Source of the DNA: Chelativorans salis
GTDB lineage: Bacteria; Pseudomonadota; Alphaproteobacteria; Rhizobiales; Rhizobiaceae
Length of the DNA: 64,000 bases
NCBI RefSeq assembly: GCF_025336525.1
Contig: NZ_JAOCZP010000012.1
Span: forward strand, 62,001 to 126,000
Direction: 5' to 3'
Shown here: positions 15,062 through 23,619 of the stretch, in pieces
How the letters are laid out: the number at the start of each line of letters is the position of its first letter
Numbering within the stretch: the first letter of the stretch is position 1
Notes under the pieces: model-generated
The model's input: only the letters and a program-made list of their open reading frames with translations
Database searches by the model: none
What the model was told of the DNA's origin: nothing
Position numbers and translations under genes: made by a program

Positions 15062-15769
15062 ATGAAGCCATTGGTGGTCATCTGCTCGCAGAGCGCGGAG
15101 TTCTATCTGATCCTCGAGCACATCCTGAGGGTGGACGGCTTCGACAGCGTCCTGGCCGGCAACCTTGAGGAGGCGCTGCGGCTGGCGGCGGAGACTACAC
15201 CGGCTGCTTTCGTCTTGGACTGCGGGCGCAACGGCCTGTTCGGGCCGGACCTGTGCACAAGGCTGAAACAGGAGGAGGTTACGCGTGCAATCCCTGTTGT
15301 GGGGCTGATCGCGCCGGGAGCGGAGGATCAGCACATTGCGCTTCTCAAGGCAGGCGTCGACGAAAGCCTGGTTCGGCCGGTGGCGCCGGCCAAGCTCCTG
15401 GATTATCTACGCGCACGGTTGCCGAGGGCACAGCAGCCGCTCTCTGCGCTGGGTGGTGGAGACACCCTTGTCTACGGCGACCTCGAAATACGGCCCGAAA
15501 GCGGCCGCGTGCGCTGCGGCGGCAAGGAGGTTCAACTCGGGGCGATCGAATTCCGCCTTCTACGGGTTCTCCTCGAATACCCCGACCGGACATTCGGCCG
15601 TGCCGAGCTCATCGCTGCGGCCTGGCCGGAGAACATCCATGTGAGTGCCCGCACGGTCGACGTACATATCAGCCGGTTGCGCAAGGCTTTGCGGAGGCTC
15701 GGCCGACGCGATCTCATCCGCACCGTGCGGGCGGCGGGCTATACACTCAACGATGAAAACGGCGCCTGA
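15062..15769 (+). CDS. PhoB/OmpR-like regulator with degenerate receiver domain
   Basis: A 235-aa protein. Residues 1-120 have the fold pattern of a response-regulator receiver: VLDCGRNGLFGPDLCTRLKQ includes the phospho-acceptor-type Asp. However, the usual acidic pair after the first strand is replaced by ICSQSAEF, and the conserved Lys-Pro is VRPVAP, so phosphorylation may be lost. Residues 135-230 are a winged-helix OmpR DNA-binding domain (EFRLLRVLLEYPDRTFGR, SARTVDVHISRLRKAL, IRTVRAAGYTL). No histidine kinase is adjacent. The start at 15062 gives MKPLVVICSQ, and the same opening appears in the paralogue at 33365, which supports it. It may control the nearby oxoamine synthase cassette, but that is conjecture. 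Confidence 0.85.
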   Translation: MKPLVVICSQSAEFYLILEHILRVDGFDSVLAGNLEEALRLAAETTPAAFVLDCGRNGLFGPDLCTRLKQEEVTRAIPVVGLIAPGAEDQHIALLKAGVDESLVRPVAPAKLLDYLRARLPRAQQPLSALGGGDTLVYGDLEIRPESGRVRCGGKEVQLGAIEFRLLRVLLEYPDRTFGRAELIAAAWPENIHVSARTVDVHISRLRKALRRLGRRDLIRTVRAAGYTLNDENGA

Positions 15770-16150
15770 ACGAGACGATGGGGCCCGGTCCCTCGGCAGC
15801 GAGCACCCTCGCCTGCCAAAACGAAATCAGGGCGCACCGCAGGGCTGTTCGCAACAACCCGTTCGGTCAAAGCAGACCCCGCTTTGGCTCGCCGAAGGCA
15901 CAACAGTCGACAAGCGGATCTTCTCGTTCCACATCGCCGCGTCATTGAGAAGCGGCATTATAAAAATCCAACTGTTCTACATGCAGTGAATATTGCAAGT
16001 TGTGTTTATATATGACGCACATCGGAATTTGTTACTGAAACCTAGCCTCACATTTATTAATATCTTCAATAATTATACTACGAATAACAATAGCGCCTTG
16101 TAGTATTCCTCTAAAGCGAACTCCTCGAGCGGCTCGTCGCCAATATCTTT
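15770..16150. promoter_or_regulatory. AT-rich intergenic region upstream of the oxoamine synthase
   Basis: About 380 bases without a gene. From about 15950 to 16110 the DNA becomes markedly AT-rich compared with everything around it (GTTTATATATGAC, CATTTATTAATATC, CAATAATTATACTACG), which suggests a strong or xenogeneic-type promoter region. No clear repeat was identified. Confidence 0.45.
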
Positions 16151-17410
16151 GTGAGCGCCATCATGCCGGCACAGGACCATGCGCGAAACGCATCGCGCCA
16201 AACACGCTACCGCAACACAGCCTCGGTCATCGACCGTACATGGTCTCATTTCGATGAGGCGTACCGGCGCGGCCTGATGGGTGTCCATTGCCGTTCGACC
16301 GAAGGCCGCACCATCCTTCTGACGAGGGGCAAGCGGCAGGGAAGGCAGGCGACCGACTTCGTGCGCTGTTCGTATCTTGGCCTCGACAACCATCCTGCTG
16401 TGGTCGCGGGAGCTGTGGCGGCGATCGAGGAGTACGGCTCACTTCACTGGTCGTGCGCACGCACGCGGCTGAATTTCGGGCTGGTGGGTGCGCTTGAGGA
16501 AAACCTGTCGCAGCTCTTTTGCGCGCGCGTCATTGCCTATTCGACGGTGATGGTCGCCAACATGGGAGCCCTGCCGATCATCGCCTCGGGACATCTGACG
16601 GGCGGCCGCAAGCCGCGCATGGTATTCGACCGGCTCGCGCATGCATCGCTCGCTTTCCACAAGCCGGTTGTGGCCGATGAGAGCCAGGTAGATACGATCC
16701 CGCACAACGATCTCGACGCCCTGGAGCGGATTTGCCGAAGGCATCCGCAGGTCGCCTATATCTGCGACGGCATCTATTCCATGGGCGGCCAGGCACCGGT
16801 CCGGCAGCTTTCTGAGCTTCAGGAGCGATACGGCCTCTTCCTGTACATCGACGATGCGCATGGGATCTCCATCTTTGGCCAGCGGGGCGAAGGCTTCGCG
16901 CGCTCGCAACTGCCTTCCGACCTTGGCGAGCGCACGATCATCGCTGCCTCGCTCGGAAAGGGGTTCGGCGCGTCGGGCGGAATGCTGATGCTCGGCACCG
17001 CTCGCCAGGAGGCGCTTTTCCGGTGCTATTCCCTGCCGCATGCGTTTTCGGCCTCGCTTAATCTGGCGGCCGTGGGTGCAGCGCTCGCCTCGGCACGGAT
17101 CCATCGCACGTGCGAACTTGCGAACCGCCAGCGCGAGCTTGCGGCGCGGATTGCATTCTTCGACGAGCGGATATGCACCGCCCAGCGCGGAACACCGCTG
17201 CCCATCCGTATGATCAGGATCGGCGACGAGCCTGCGGCCATCGATATTGCCGAGGAACTGTTGGACGAGGGGTTCTACACCTCTGTCACGTTTTTTCCCA
17301 CCGTTGCCCGCGGAGAGGCGGGCATTCGCATCTGCCTGACGGCAAGCCACGACCTTGTCGAACTGGAGAGGCTTTGCCGCAGGATCGACCGGTGCGCAGA
17401 CGCCGGTTGA
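16151..17410 (+). CDS. Alpha-oxoamine synthase family PLP enzyme
   Basis: Fold-type I PLP enzyme of about 419 aa, in the family of KBL, BioF, ALA synthase, serine palmitoyltransferase and CqsA, which condense an amino acid with an acyl-CoA into an alpha-aminoketone with loss of CO2. DDAHGISIFGQRGEG (Asp234, His237) and the PLP lysine in SLGKGFGASGG (Lys270) are intact, and GSLHWSCARTRLNFG fits the family's G-S-x-x-S-R region. It is not beside biotin or haem genes, so housekeeping roles are unlikely. GTG at 16151 and ATG at 16163 are both possible starts, with no convincing ribosome-binding site for either. An exporter and an acetyltransferase follow, suggesting a small-molecule product. Confidence 0.85.
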   Translation: MSAIMPAQDHARNASRQTRYRNTASVIDRTWSHFDEAYRRGLMGVHCRSTEGRTILLTRGKRQGRQATDFVRCSYLGLDNHPAVVAGAVAAIEEYGSLHWSCARTRLNFGLVGALEENLSQLFCARVIAYSTVMVANMGALPIIASGHLTGGRKPRMVFDRLAHASLAFHKPVVADESQVDTIPHNDLDALERICRRHPQVAYICDGIYSMGGQAPVRQLSELQERYGLFLYIDDAHGISIFGQRGEGFARSQLPSDLGERTIIAASLGKGFGASGGMLMLGTARQEALFRCYSLPHAFSASLNLAAVGAALASARIHRTCELANRQRELAARIAFFDERICTAQRGTPLPIRMIRIGDEPAAIDIAEELLDEGFYTSVTFFPTVARGEAGIRICLTASHDLVELERLCRRIDRCADAG

Positions 17411-17530
17411 GGAACGGTCAGCGAACGCAGGATCGTTCTATTTCGACCGGAGGAATCGCGGCAGGCAAGTCAATCGCCGATCCGTCTGAGAGCGGCGACC
17501 CCGCCAACGATAGAAGCAGAGCAAAAACGC

Positions 17531-18430
17531 ATGACCAGCCGTGGAGCCTCAACCGATCGTTCGCGCGTCGCATACATTTTGCTGGCATGTGTGTCGGTCT
17601 GTTGGGCTGGCTCCTACATCCTCACGAGGATCGCCACGGCCGAGATTCCGCCTGCCACCTTGGCAACTGCCAGGCTGATGGTCGCCTACTTTGTCCTTCG
17701 AATCTGGTTGAGGCTGACACACGCCGATCCCCCGAGCGCGGTGCCGGTCCTGTGGGCAGGCTACATTCAGGTAGCCTTGTTTGGGCATGCTGTGCCGCTT
17801 TTTCTCATTGCGGCGGTGTCGGTGAATGTGCCGACAGGCGAAATGGCCGTCCTTGTCGCGACGGCGCCACTTTTCGCGGTGGCTCTGTCGCATCTATTCC
17901 CGCCGGTCATGCCGGCAAGGACGACAGTCCTCGGCCTGCTGGTGGGCGCGCTGGGGCTGCTTGCCTTCTTCGGCGAACCCAATGCGAAGGCGATCGACGC
18001 CGACTGGCAGTCACGATTCATTCTGCTAGGGGCGGCTGCCAGCTATGCGATGTCGGGTCGTGCGGTCGCCAAGCTGCCCGTCGACAATCCCGTGGTCGTC
18101 GGGAGCGCTGTCACGATGTGCGCGATCGCGATGCTGTTGCCGATGAGCCTTATCTTTGACCAGCCCTGGGCAATCTGTCCAAGCCGTGGCGCGATCGCCG
18201 CCACCATGCTGCTTGGCACGGCGTCCACCGCAGTTGCCTATGTCATTTACTATTATCTGATCGGCCTCGGCGGTGCGGCCTTTGCGAGCCTTCATCATTA
18301 CCTCGTTCCAGTCCTGAGTGCGCTGCTTGGGGCAGCCTGTTTCGGCGACATTCCGCAACCCCGGCAAGTCCTGTCCGCCGCCTCAATCGTCTTTGGGGTC
18401 TATCTCCTACGCGGCTTGGCTCGATCATGA
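17531..18430 (+). CDS. EamA/DMT-family transporter
   Basis: Inner-membrane protein of 299 aa with about ten hydrophobic helices in two EamA repeats (first repeat from AYILLACVSVCWAGSYILTR, second from FILLGAAASYAMSGRAVAKL; the final pair is GGAAFASLHHYLVPVLSAL and SAASIVFGVYLLRGLA). Members export amino acids, purines, metabolites or signals. It lies 120 bases after the oxoamine synthase and overlaps the acetyltransferase by four bases (ATGA), so an operon is likely. Export of the oxoamine-derived product is a reasonable inference; the substrate cannot be read from sequence. Confidence 0.9.
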   Translation: MTSRGASTDRSRVAYILLACVSVCWAGSYILTRIATAEIPPATLATARLMVAYFVLRIWLRLTHADPPSAVPVLWAGYIQVALFGHAVPLFLIAAVSVNVPTGEMAVLVATAPLFAVALSHLFPPVMPARTTVLGLLVGALGLLAFFGEPNAKAIDADWQSRFILLGAAASYAMSGRAVAKLPVDNPVVVGSAVTMCAIAMLLPMSLIFDQPWAICPSRGAIAATMLLGTASTAVAYVIYYYLIGLGGAAFASLHHYLVPVLSALLGAACFGDIPQPRQVLSAASIVFGVYLLRGLARS

Positions 18431-18981
18431 TTGCACTGGAGACACGCCGGCTGCTTTTGCGACCTGTGGCGGCATCGGACTTTGCCGATGTGCACCGGCT
18501 GCACACGGATGCATTTGTGGCAGGGGCAATCTTCGGCGGGCAGGCCCCGTCCCGCAGGGACACGCGTCGACGGATGCAGCACTATCTGCGGGACTGGCAG
18601 CGCCACGGCTTTGGCTTTTTCGCGGTCCTTCTAAAGAGTGGACAGGATGGCGATGTATTCGTTGGCCGCGCCGGTCTACGCTATTTTGAAGATACCTCCG
18701 ACGTCGAATACGGTCACTGCTTCTTCGGGCATGCGGCAGGCCGAGGAATTGGTCCCGAAGCCGGCAGAGCCGTACTGGACTTCGCTTTCTGTCGGCTCAA
18801 GGTGCATCGCATCGTCGCCGTTGTCCGGGCGGAGAATGAACGCGGGGTGCGGGCGGTCGAAAAGATTGGCTTCAAGCATGCTGACGATCGCATACACGGC
18901 GACGGCATCAAATGCGTGTTTGTTATTCATGGCCCTGAAAGCGCAACAGCCGGCTCAGCCAGCAGGCATCATAAGAAATGA
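18427..18981 (+). CDS. GNAT-family N-acetyltransferase (RimJ/RimL-like)
   Basis: A 184-aa acetyl-CoA-dependent acyltransferase. It opens MIALETRRLLLRPVAASDFA, typical of the RimJ/RimL subgroup; the acetyl-CoA loop is in FFGHAAGRGIGPEAGRAVLD, a variant of the Q/RxxGxG/A motif, and the C-terminal VRAENERGVRAVEKIGFK is canonical. Its start overlaps the EamA stop by four bases, so it is coupled to the exporter. In context it may acetylate the amine made by the upstream PLP enzyme, or confer self-protection; ribosomal-protein acetylation is the default alternative. The following 268 bases (18982-19249) contain no gene I can support. Confidence 0.88.
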   Translation: MIALETRRLLLRPVAASDFADVHRLHTDAFVAGAIFGGQAPSRRDTRRRMQHYLRDWQRHGFGFFAVLLKSGQDGDVFVGRAGLRYFEDTSDVEYGHCFFGHAAGRGIGPEAGRAVLDFAFCRLKVHRIVAVVRAENERGVRAVEKIGFKHADDRIHGDGIKCVFVIHGPESATAGSASRHHKK

Positions 18982-19249
18982 GCAGGGCGGAGACGCTATG
19001 GCGGTCTGGGCCATCAAGGATTATAGCGCGACGATCTGGGTGGAAGACGAACTCTCACTTTGATCGTAGCGCCGCAGAGGATCGGGAACGCAAGGGAGGG
19101 AAGCCAGCAATGGTCTGTGACAGGACGGCAGGCTGGCACTTGTCCTTGGCAAGGCAATGGGTCTTGGAGGCGTCGCCAGCGGGCGCACGCCGGTGCCGAC
19201 AATCTCAGCCTTGGCAGTGCGTTAGGCCGCAGCTCGCTCGTCGGATAAT

Positions 19250-20668
19250 CTAGGCGCAAAGTCCGATCCTTGCGGAGATCGCGCGTGCCGAACGGTGCGC
19301 TTGAGTGGTCACGGCGACCTCGTCAATGCCGGTGACAACGCGCCCGGCATCGACAGTCCTGCGGCCTGCAACAAAAACGCTTCTGATTGTGTGCCGGCCG
19401 CCAATCACAGCCAGTTCAAGCGCTGGATCAGAGGCGAAGCCAATCGCTTCATTCGGCTGTCGTATGACAAAATCAGCTTGTTTCCCGACTTCCAAGCTGC
19501 CAACCTCGTCCTCGGCGCCGACGGTTGCGGCAGCCCCCGACGTGCGCATCCGCAACACCTCCTTCGCAGCCACGGGATCTCCGGCAGCTGTCGAAGCGCA
19601 CAAGGCCAAAGTCCCAAGACCGTCGAACGCGCTGGCGCGGGGGATGTCACTGGCGATCCCGATCGGAATGCCCGACCTTTGCAGGGCGGCCATGCGCGCC
19701 TGCGTGCCGGGACGGCCGAGCATCTGCAGCTGCCCGTATGGACACCAGACCACCCGGACGCCGCGATCGGCCAGAAGTGCGATTTCGTTCTTACGGATCA
19801 AGTTCATGTGGATGAAGGTCACATTGGGGCCGAGGAAGCCGCGACCGTCGAGGTAGGTCAGAAGCGGCTGATCCAGAATGTTTTCCCGGTTGAGTTGAAA
19901 GGCGGGAAGATAACCAAGATGCTCTTGGAGACGGACCCCGCTCGCGCACGCCAAATCCAGCGCTGCCTGATAAAGCTCGGGCGAATCCGTTGCTTCTCCA
20001 TATAGACCGATGAAGGCCCTTACCAGACCGTCCCGATCCCTGTTCCGAAAGAGCTGCGAGCCCAAGCGTCCAAGCGCCTCGTCCAAGCCCGATGGCCATC
20101 GCGCTAGAAAGCTTTCGCTGGCAAGTTCGGGTAAGTTGATGGCCAGCGATGCCGCGCGATCGGCAATGTAGGGATCCGCCAGCCAGATGCGGATATTGGC
20201 TTGGTCGGCGACGGCTGCCACTGCGTCAGGCGCAAAGATCGTACCGGGATCGACAAACCCCGTGTATCCACATTTGAGGTAGTCCAGGGCCGCCAGTAGA
20301 GCGCTCGCCTGCTCATCCTCCGGAGTCAAGGCGCCCTTCCAATGTCCCATTGTAATGGGTTTGCCCTCCATCAGGGGCAGCACTGAGCGCGCCGTATATT
20401 GTGACACGTGAACATGTGCGTCGATAAAGCCTGGGTGGAGCGCGGCGCCGCCAGCGTCGATCACCTCGTCAGCCGAATATCGGGCGAGAATGCTCCGTCC
20501 GGCTCCCAGCGCGAGGATCCGACCATCTCGGACGGCCAGTGCGCCACCAGCGATAACCGTATCCTGGGCATCCATCGTGAACACTGAAGCGTTGTGAACA
20601 ACGAGATCACATGGCTCTGGGGCGTTGGAAGGCAAACGCTGGTCCGTCGAGGTCGAGTCGTGCTGCAT
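19250..20668 (-). CDS. Amidohydrolase of the TRZ/ATZ (cytosine-deaminase-like) family
   Basis: Metal-dependent hydrolase or deaminase, 472 aa. HPGFIDAHVHVSQ provides the HxH pair (His85, His87); LQEHLGYLP, VTFIHMN and IASDIPRASAFDG supply the other two histidines and the Asp of the active site. The C-terminal composite-sheet region reads GAEDEVGSLEVGKQADFVI. Relatives act on triazines, aminopurines, S-adenosylhomocysteine or guanidine/amide compounds; the substrate here is unknown. It is divergent from the first binding-protein gene. An operator-like TTTGATGCAACATA sits 203 bp upstream of its start, matching four others in this region, so it probably belongs to the GntR regulon. Confidence 0.88.
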   Translation of the reverse strand: MQHDSTSTDQRLPSNAPEPCDLVVHNASVFTMDAQDTVIAGGALAVRDGRILALGAGRSILARYSADEVIDAGGAALHPGFIDAHVHVSQYTARSVLPLMEGKPITMGHWKGALTPEDEQASALLAALDYLKCGYTGFVDPGTIFAPDAVAAVADQANIRIWLADPYIADRAASLAINLPELASESFLARWPSGLDEALGRLGSQLFRNRDRDGLVRAFIGLYGEATDSPELYQAALDLACASGVRLQEHLGYLPAFQLNRENILDQPLLTYLDGRGFLGPNVTFIHMNLIRKNEIALLADRGVRVVWCPYGQLQMLGRPGTQARMAALQRSGIPIGIASDIPRASAFDGLGTLALCASTAAGDPVAAKEVLRMRTSGAAATVGAEDEVGSLEVGKQADFVIRQPNEAIGFASDPALELAVIGGRHTIRSVFVAGRRTVDAGRVVTGIDEVAVTTQAHRSARAISARIGLCA

Positions 20669-20870
20669 GGCAAAACGTCCGCAAGAGCAAGCCTAGTGTT
20701 AGTAGGAAGCGGCGATGGCAGGCGCGCGTTGCCTGCAGATGCCTGTCCGTGCAGCGGACGGGCGATGTGGCATTGTGACGATTGCAGGCGGACTGATCGA
20801 GACTGGCACGGGTGGCGCCTCCGCTTTGATCGGTTTTGCAACTCGATGGGGTATTATCGTCATCCTGACG

Positions 20871-20884
20871 TTTGATGCAACATA
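20871..20884. promoter_or_regulatory. GntR-type operator, site 1 (amidohydrolase side)
   Basis: TTTGATGCAACATA; on the opposite strand TATGTTGCATCAAA, one mismatch from the site before the aminotransferase gene. It lies in the 428-base divergent region 20669-21096 between the amidohydrolase and the first binding-protein gene. That region otherwise holds no gene. Confidence 0.55.
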
Positions 20885-21037
20885 AATCCTGATTCCATGC
20901 CGCCCGGCTGAATAAGGCCAAGCCGTAAGAAAGGATCAGCCGCAGCGCTGAATAACAGCCAGCGCGCGGATTGCCTCGCCCGCACACAGGCCTCAGCGCC
21001 TATCCAGCCGCCGCATGCTTGACGGGCTTGTTGGTTG

Positions 21038-21051
21038 TTTGTTACATCAAA
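21038..21051. promoter_or_regulatory. GntR-type operator, site 2 (first binding protein)
   Basis: TTTGTTACATCAAA, 45 bp upstream of the binding-protein start. The bases that follow (TTTCATATTTTAAGTCGCC) closely match those after the site before the ABC ATPase gene, so the two promoters look duplicated. Confidence 0.6.
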
Positions 21052-21096
21052 TTTCATATTTTAAGTCGCCATCACAATCGTTCAGGAGGAGCGGAC

Positions 21097-22239
21097 ATGG
21101 GAGAACCAGGAATTGCAAGGACCGTGACGCGTCGTCACGTGCTGGCGCTTTCCGCGAGCGCCTTCGCCACGGCGGGTTTCGGCATCCATCCGTTCGATGT
21201 GCGGGCAGCCACCGGCTTTGAAGGCCTTGCCGAGGGCGCTCACGCAGCCGGCGAAAGCCAGGTGGTGGTGGCCGGTGGAACCGGCGCATATGGTGAGCTT
21301 GTCCGGGAGCACTTTTATGTCCCCTTCACGGCGGCCACGGGCATAAACGTGGTCACAACGGGCGGAAGCTACGGCGACAAACTCGCGAAGCTGAAAGCAA
21401 TGGCGAGCATTGGGCGTGTCGAATGGGACGTGATTACCCTTTCGGCCGATATGCTGACACCCGATGTCGCGGACTTGCTCTTTGACCTGGGGGACTGCGC
21501 AATGCTCCCCGACGTCGGCCTTCGCGGCGTCGATGGCGCGTGCCTCGGTCACGGCGTCTTGTTCGACGTCGGTGGCGCAGTTCTTGCTTTTGACGAGCGC
21601 AGCTTTCCCGACAACCGGCGTCAGCCATCCAACTGGGTGGACTTTTGGGACGTGGAAACATTCCCCGGACCTCGAGCGCTGCCGAATATCGGCACTCCGT
21701 GGTGGTCGCTGATGGCGGCCCTGCAAGCGGATGGCGTCGGCCGCGATGATCTGTTTCCGCTCGATCTCGATCGCGCTTTTGCCAAGCTCGACGAAATCAA
21801 GCCGCATATAAGCGTGTGGTGGAGAAGCGGTGATCAGAGCCAGCAGATGTTCCGCACGCGCGAAGTGGTGATGGGCATGCTCTTTTCGGGTCGCGCCTTC
21901 AGACTTCGCAGGGAAGGCCTGCCTATCAGCGTCAGTTGGCATGGCGCCATTATGGATGCAGCGCTTTGGGCCCTGACGCAAGGTGCGCCACATCCGAATG
22001 CCGGCTTGGCGCTCCTGGATTTCATCTATACGAGGCCAAGAGCGCATGCCGTGTTCGCGGAGGAATCCTTCGGTTCCACGGCCCAGCGTGAAGCGCTCAA
22101 TTTCCTGTCGGAAGAATCCCACCAGGCAAGTGCGGTCAATCCCGCCAACTGGTCCCAGATCGTGGATGTCGACCGAAGCTGGCTGGCTGCCAATCGCCAG
22201 GCCGTGCTGGAGCGATGGAACTTGTGGCTGGCAAGCTGA
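21097..22239 (+). CDS. ABC transporter substrate-binding protein 1 (polyamine/PotD-like, Tat signal)
   Basis: Periplasmic binding protein of 380 aa. The N-terminus TVTRRHVLALSASAFATAG is a twin-arginine export signal, with a probable cleavage after VRA near residue 36. The mature part has VVVAGGTGAYGELVREHFYVPF and, later, NWVDFWDVETFPGPRALPN, the spermidine/putrescine-type binding-protein signature. The C-terminus, VDVDRSWLAANRQAVLERW, is shared with the second binding protein, so the two are paralogues. The start at 21097 follows AGGAGGAGCGGAC. The cognate permeases and ATPase are at 28.6-31.5 kb. An operator for the GntR regulator lies just upstream. Confidence 0.92.
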   Translation: MGEPGIARTVTRRHVLALSASAFATAGFGIHPFDVRAATGFEGLAEGAHAAGESQVVVAGGTGAYGELVREHFYVPFTAATGINVVTTGGSYGDKLAKLKAMASIGRVEWDVITLSADMLTPDVADLLFDLGDCAMLPDVGLRGVDGACLGHGVLFDVGGAVLAFDERSFPDNRRQPSNWVDFWDVETFPGPRALPNIGTPWWSLMAALQADGVGRDDLFPLDLDRAFAKLDEIKPHISVWWRSGDQSQQMFRTREVVMGMLFSGRAFRLRREGLPISVSWHGAIMDAALWALTQGAPHPNAGLALLDFIYTRPRAHAVFAEESFGSTAQREALNFLSEESHQASAVNPANWSQIVDVDRSWLAANRQAVLERWNLWLAS

Positions 22240-22386
22240 GGCAAGCAACGTCCAGGCGCATGTGATTGCCGGCGGGGTGCCCACCGTACAGCCTCGGCAG
22301 GGGCGGCCGTGGTGCGAGGGACGCGGCTAGCCGACGCCTGGACTGGATGTTGCTAACTCAGCCAGCCCAGGATGGCGTCTTGCACC

Positions 22387-23478
22387 TCACTGCGCGATCC
22401 ACCTGTTCCACCGCTCGACGATCTCCGCATGGTGGTTGGCGAGCCAAGTGTAGTCGACTTCCACCACGCCCTTGAAGTTATCGGGAAAGATTGGGCTGTC
22501 CTCTTTATCGGACTGAGGCAGCAGCTCCAGCGCCGACTTGGTGGTGGGTGAGGCGGCGATCGCCTGCGCGAAAGCAGCCTGGACCTCTGGATGATCGAAA
22601 TACCAGTTGAGGAAGCGCAGCGCGTTCTGCCGGTTCGGCGCGCCCTTAAACACCACCCAATCCGCTTCGTTGAGGGTCCAGCCCCGCCAAACCCGCTGCA
22701 GCGGCAGTCCCTCGTCGCGAAGGAAGTCGATGCGCGTGTTCCACACGAGCGTCATGGCGACCTCCTGATCACGGAGCGCACGCTGGATCTGGTCGCCCGT
22801 CTTCCACCAAAGGGAAATATGCGGCCGAATCTGGTCCAGCTTGTCGAACGCGCGATCGAGATCGAGCGGGAAGAGCTTGTCCGGCGCGACGCCGTCGGCA
22901 AGTAGAGCGCCGATCAGCACGCGCCAAGGCGTGCTGAAGTTCGGCAGCGATCGCGGTCCCGGAAAGTCGGCGACGTTGAAGAAATCGTTCCAGCTACTGG
23001 GTGCGCCACCATCGAACATCGTGCGGTTTGCGGTCAAGAGCGTGGCGCCGTAGGTCGGCACGACGCCGAAGCGATGGCAGATCTCGCCGGCGCCATCGGA
23101 CTTTGCCTTGGAAACCAGGGCGCAGTCTTCGCCAAGATCGACAAGCAGGCGGTTGCGCGCGGGCACGAACACATCGCCGGAGCCTGCCTCCATCATGTCC
23201 CACTGCAGATGTCCCGCTTCCGACATGGCCATCGCTTTTGCCCAAAACTCCCCCGTGGTGCCGCTGACGAGCACCACCTCGATACCGGTCTGCCGGGAAA
23301 AGGGCTCGAAGACGAACTCCCTGAGCTTGCGCTCGTAGTCCCCTCCCGTTGCCGCCATCACCAGCCGACCGTTTTCCCCGCCAGACGCTTGGGACAATGG
23401 GACCACGGACAGAGCCGCGGCAAGGATGTATGCGAAGAAGCCGACACGATTGGCGGCCAGCGCGTAGGAATCCCTCAT
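22387..23478 (-). CDS. ABC transporter substrate-binding protein 2 (polyamine/PotD-like)
   Basis: A 363-aa exported protein with a Sec-type signal peptide (residues about 10-32, VGFFAYILAAALSVVPLSQA). It is clearly related to binding protein 1: both have WNDFFNVADFPGPRSLPN-like and FPLDLDRAFDKLDQIRPHIS-like segments and end in a W-L-A-N-x-x-x-x-x-x-E-R-W motif. The ATG at 23478 is preceded by GGAGGAGAGC; a GTG twelve bases earlier is the alternative. It is convergent with binding protein 1. The perfect operator TTTGATGTATCAAA lies 32 bp upstream. Two binding proteins for one set of permeases suggests two ligands or affinities. Confidence 0.92.
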   Translation of the reverse strand: MRDSYALAANRVGFFAYILAAALSVVPLSQASGGENGRLVMAATGGDYERKLREFVFEPFSRQTGIEVVLVSGTTGEFWAKAMAMSEAGHLQWDMMEAGSGDVFVPARNRLLVDLGEDCALVSKAKSDGAGEICHRFGVVPTYGATLLTANRTMFDGGAPSSWNDFFNVADFPGPRSLPNFSTPWRVLIGALLADGVAPDKLFPLDLDRAFDKLDQIRPHISLWWKTGDQIQRALRDQEVAMTLVWNTRIDFLRDEGLPLQRVWRGWTLNEADWVVFKGAPNRQNALRFLNWYFDHPEVQAAFAQAIAASPTTKSALELLPQSDKEDSPIFPDNFKGVVEVDYTWLANHHAEIVERWNRWIAQ

Positions 23479-23509
23479 GCTCTCCTCCACAATTAGACGC
23501 TTTTTGATG

Positions 23510-23523
23510 TTTGATGTATCAAA
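23510..23523. promoter_or_regulatory. GntR-type operator, site 3 (second binding protein)
   Basis: TTTGATGTATCAAA, the most symmetric of the five sites (6-bp perfect arms, two-base centre), in the gap between the SDR stop and the second binding-protein gene. Confidence 0.65.
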
Positions 23524-23619
23524 ATTTGACAGCGAGAGTACACTGCGTCAACGAAAAATCTGGCCCGGCGCCGCCCTGCGGCTCGGCGTCAGGACGACAA
23601 GCGCATCCTGGCGCAAAGT

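Noticed and set aside
14867-15334. 155-codon minus-strand frame antisense to the PhoB-like regulator
   Set aside because: A mirror frame of the real gene; a similar antisense frame exists opposite the paralogue at 33094-33651, as expected from shared coding sequence.
16151-17410. Calling the oxoamine synthase BioF, KBL or CqsA
   Set aside because: PLP motifs are shared by the whole family, and there is no biotin, threonine-degradation or histidine-kinase context to choose among them.
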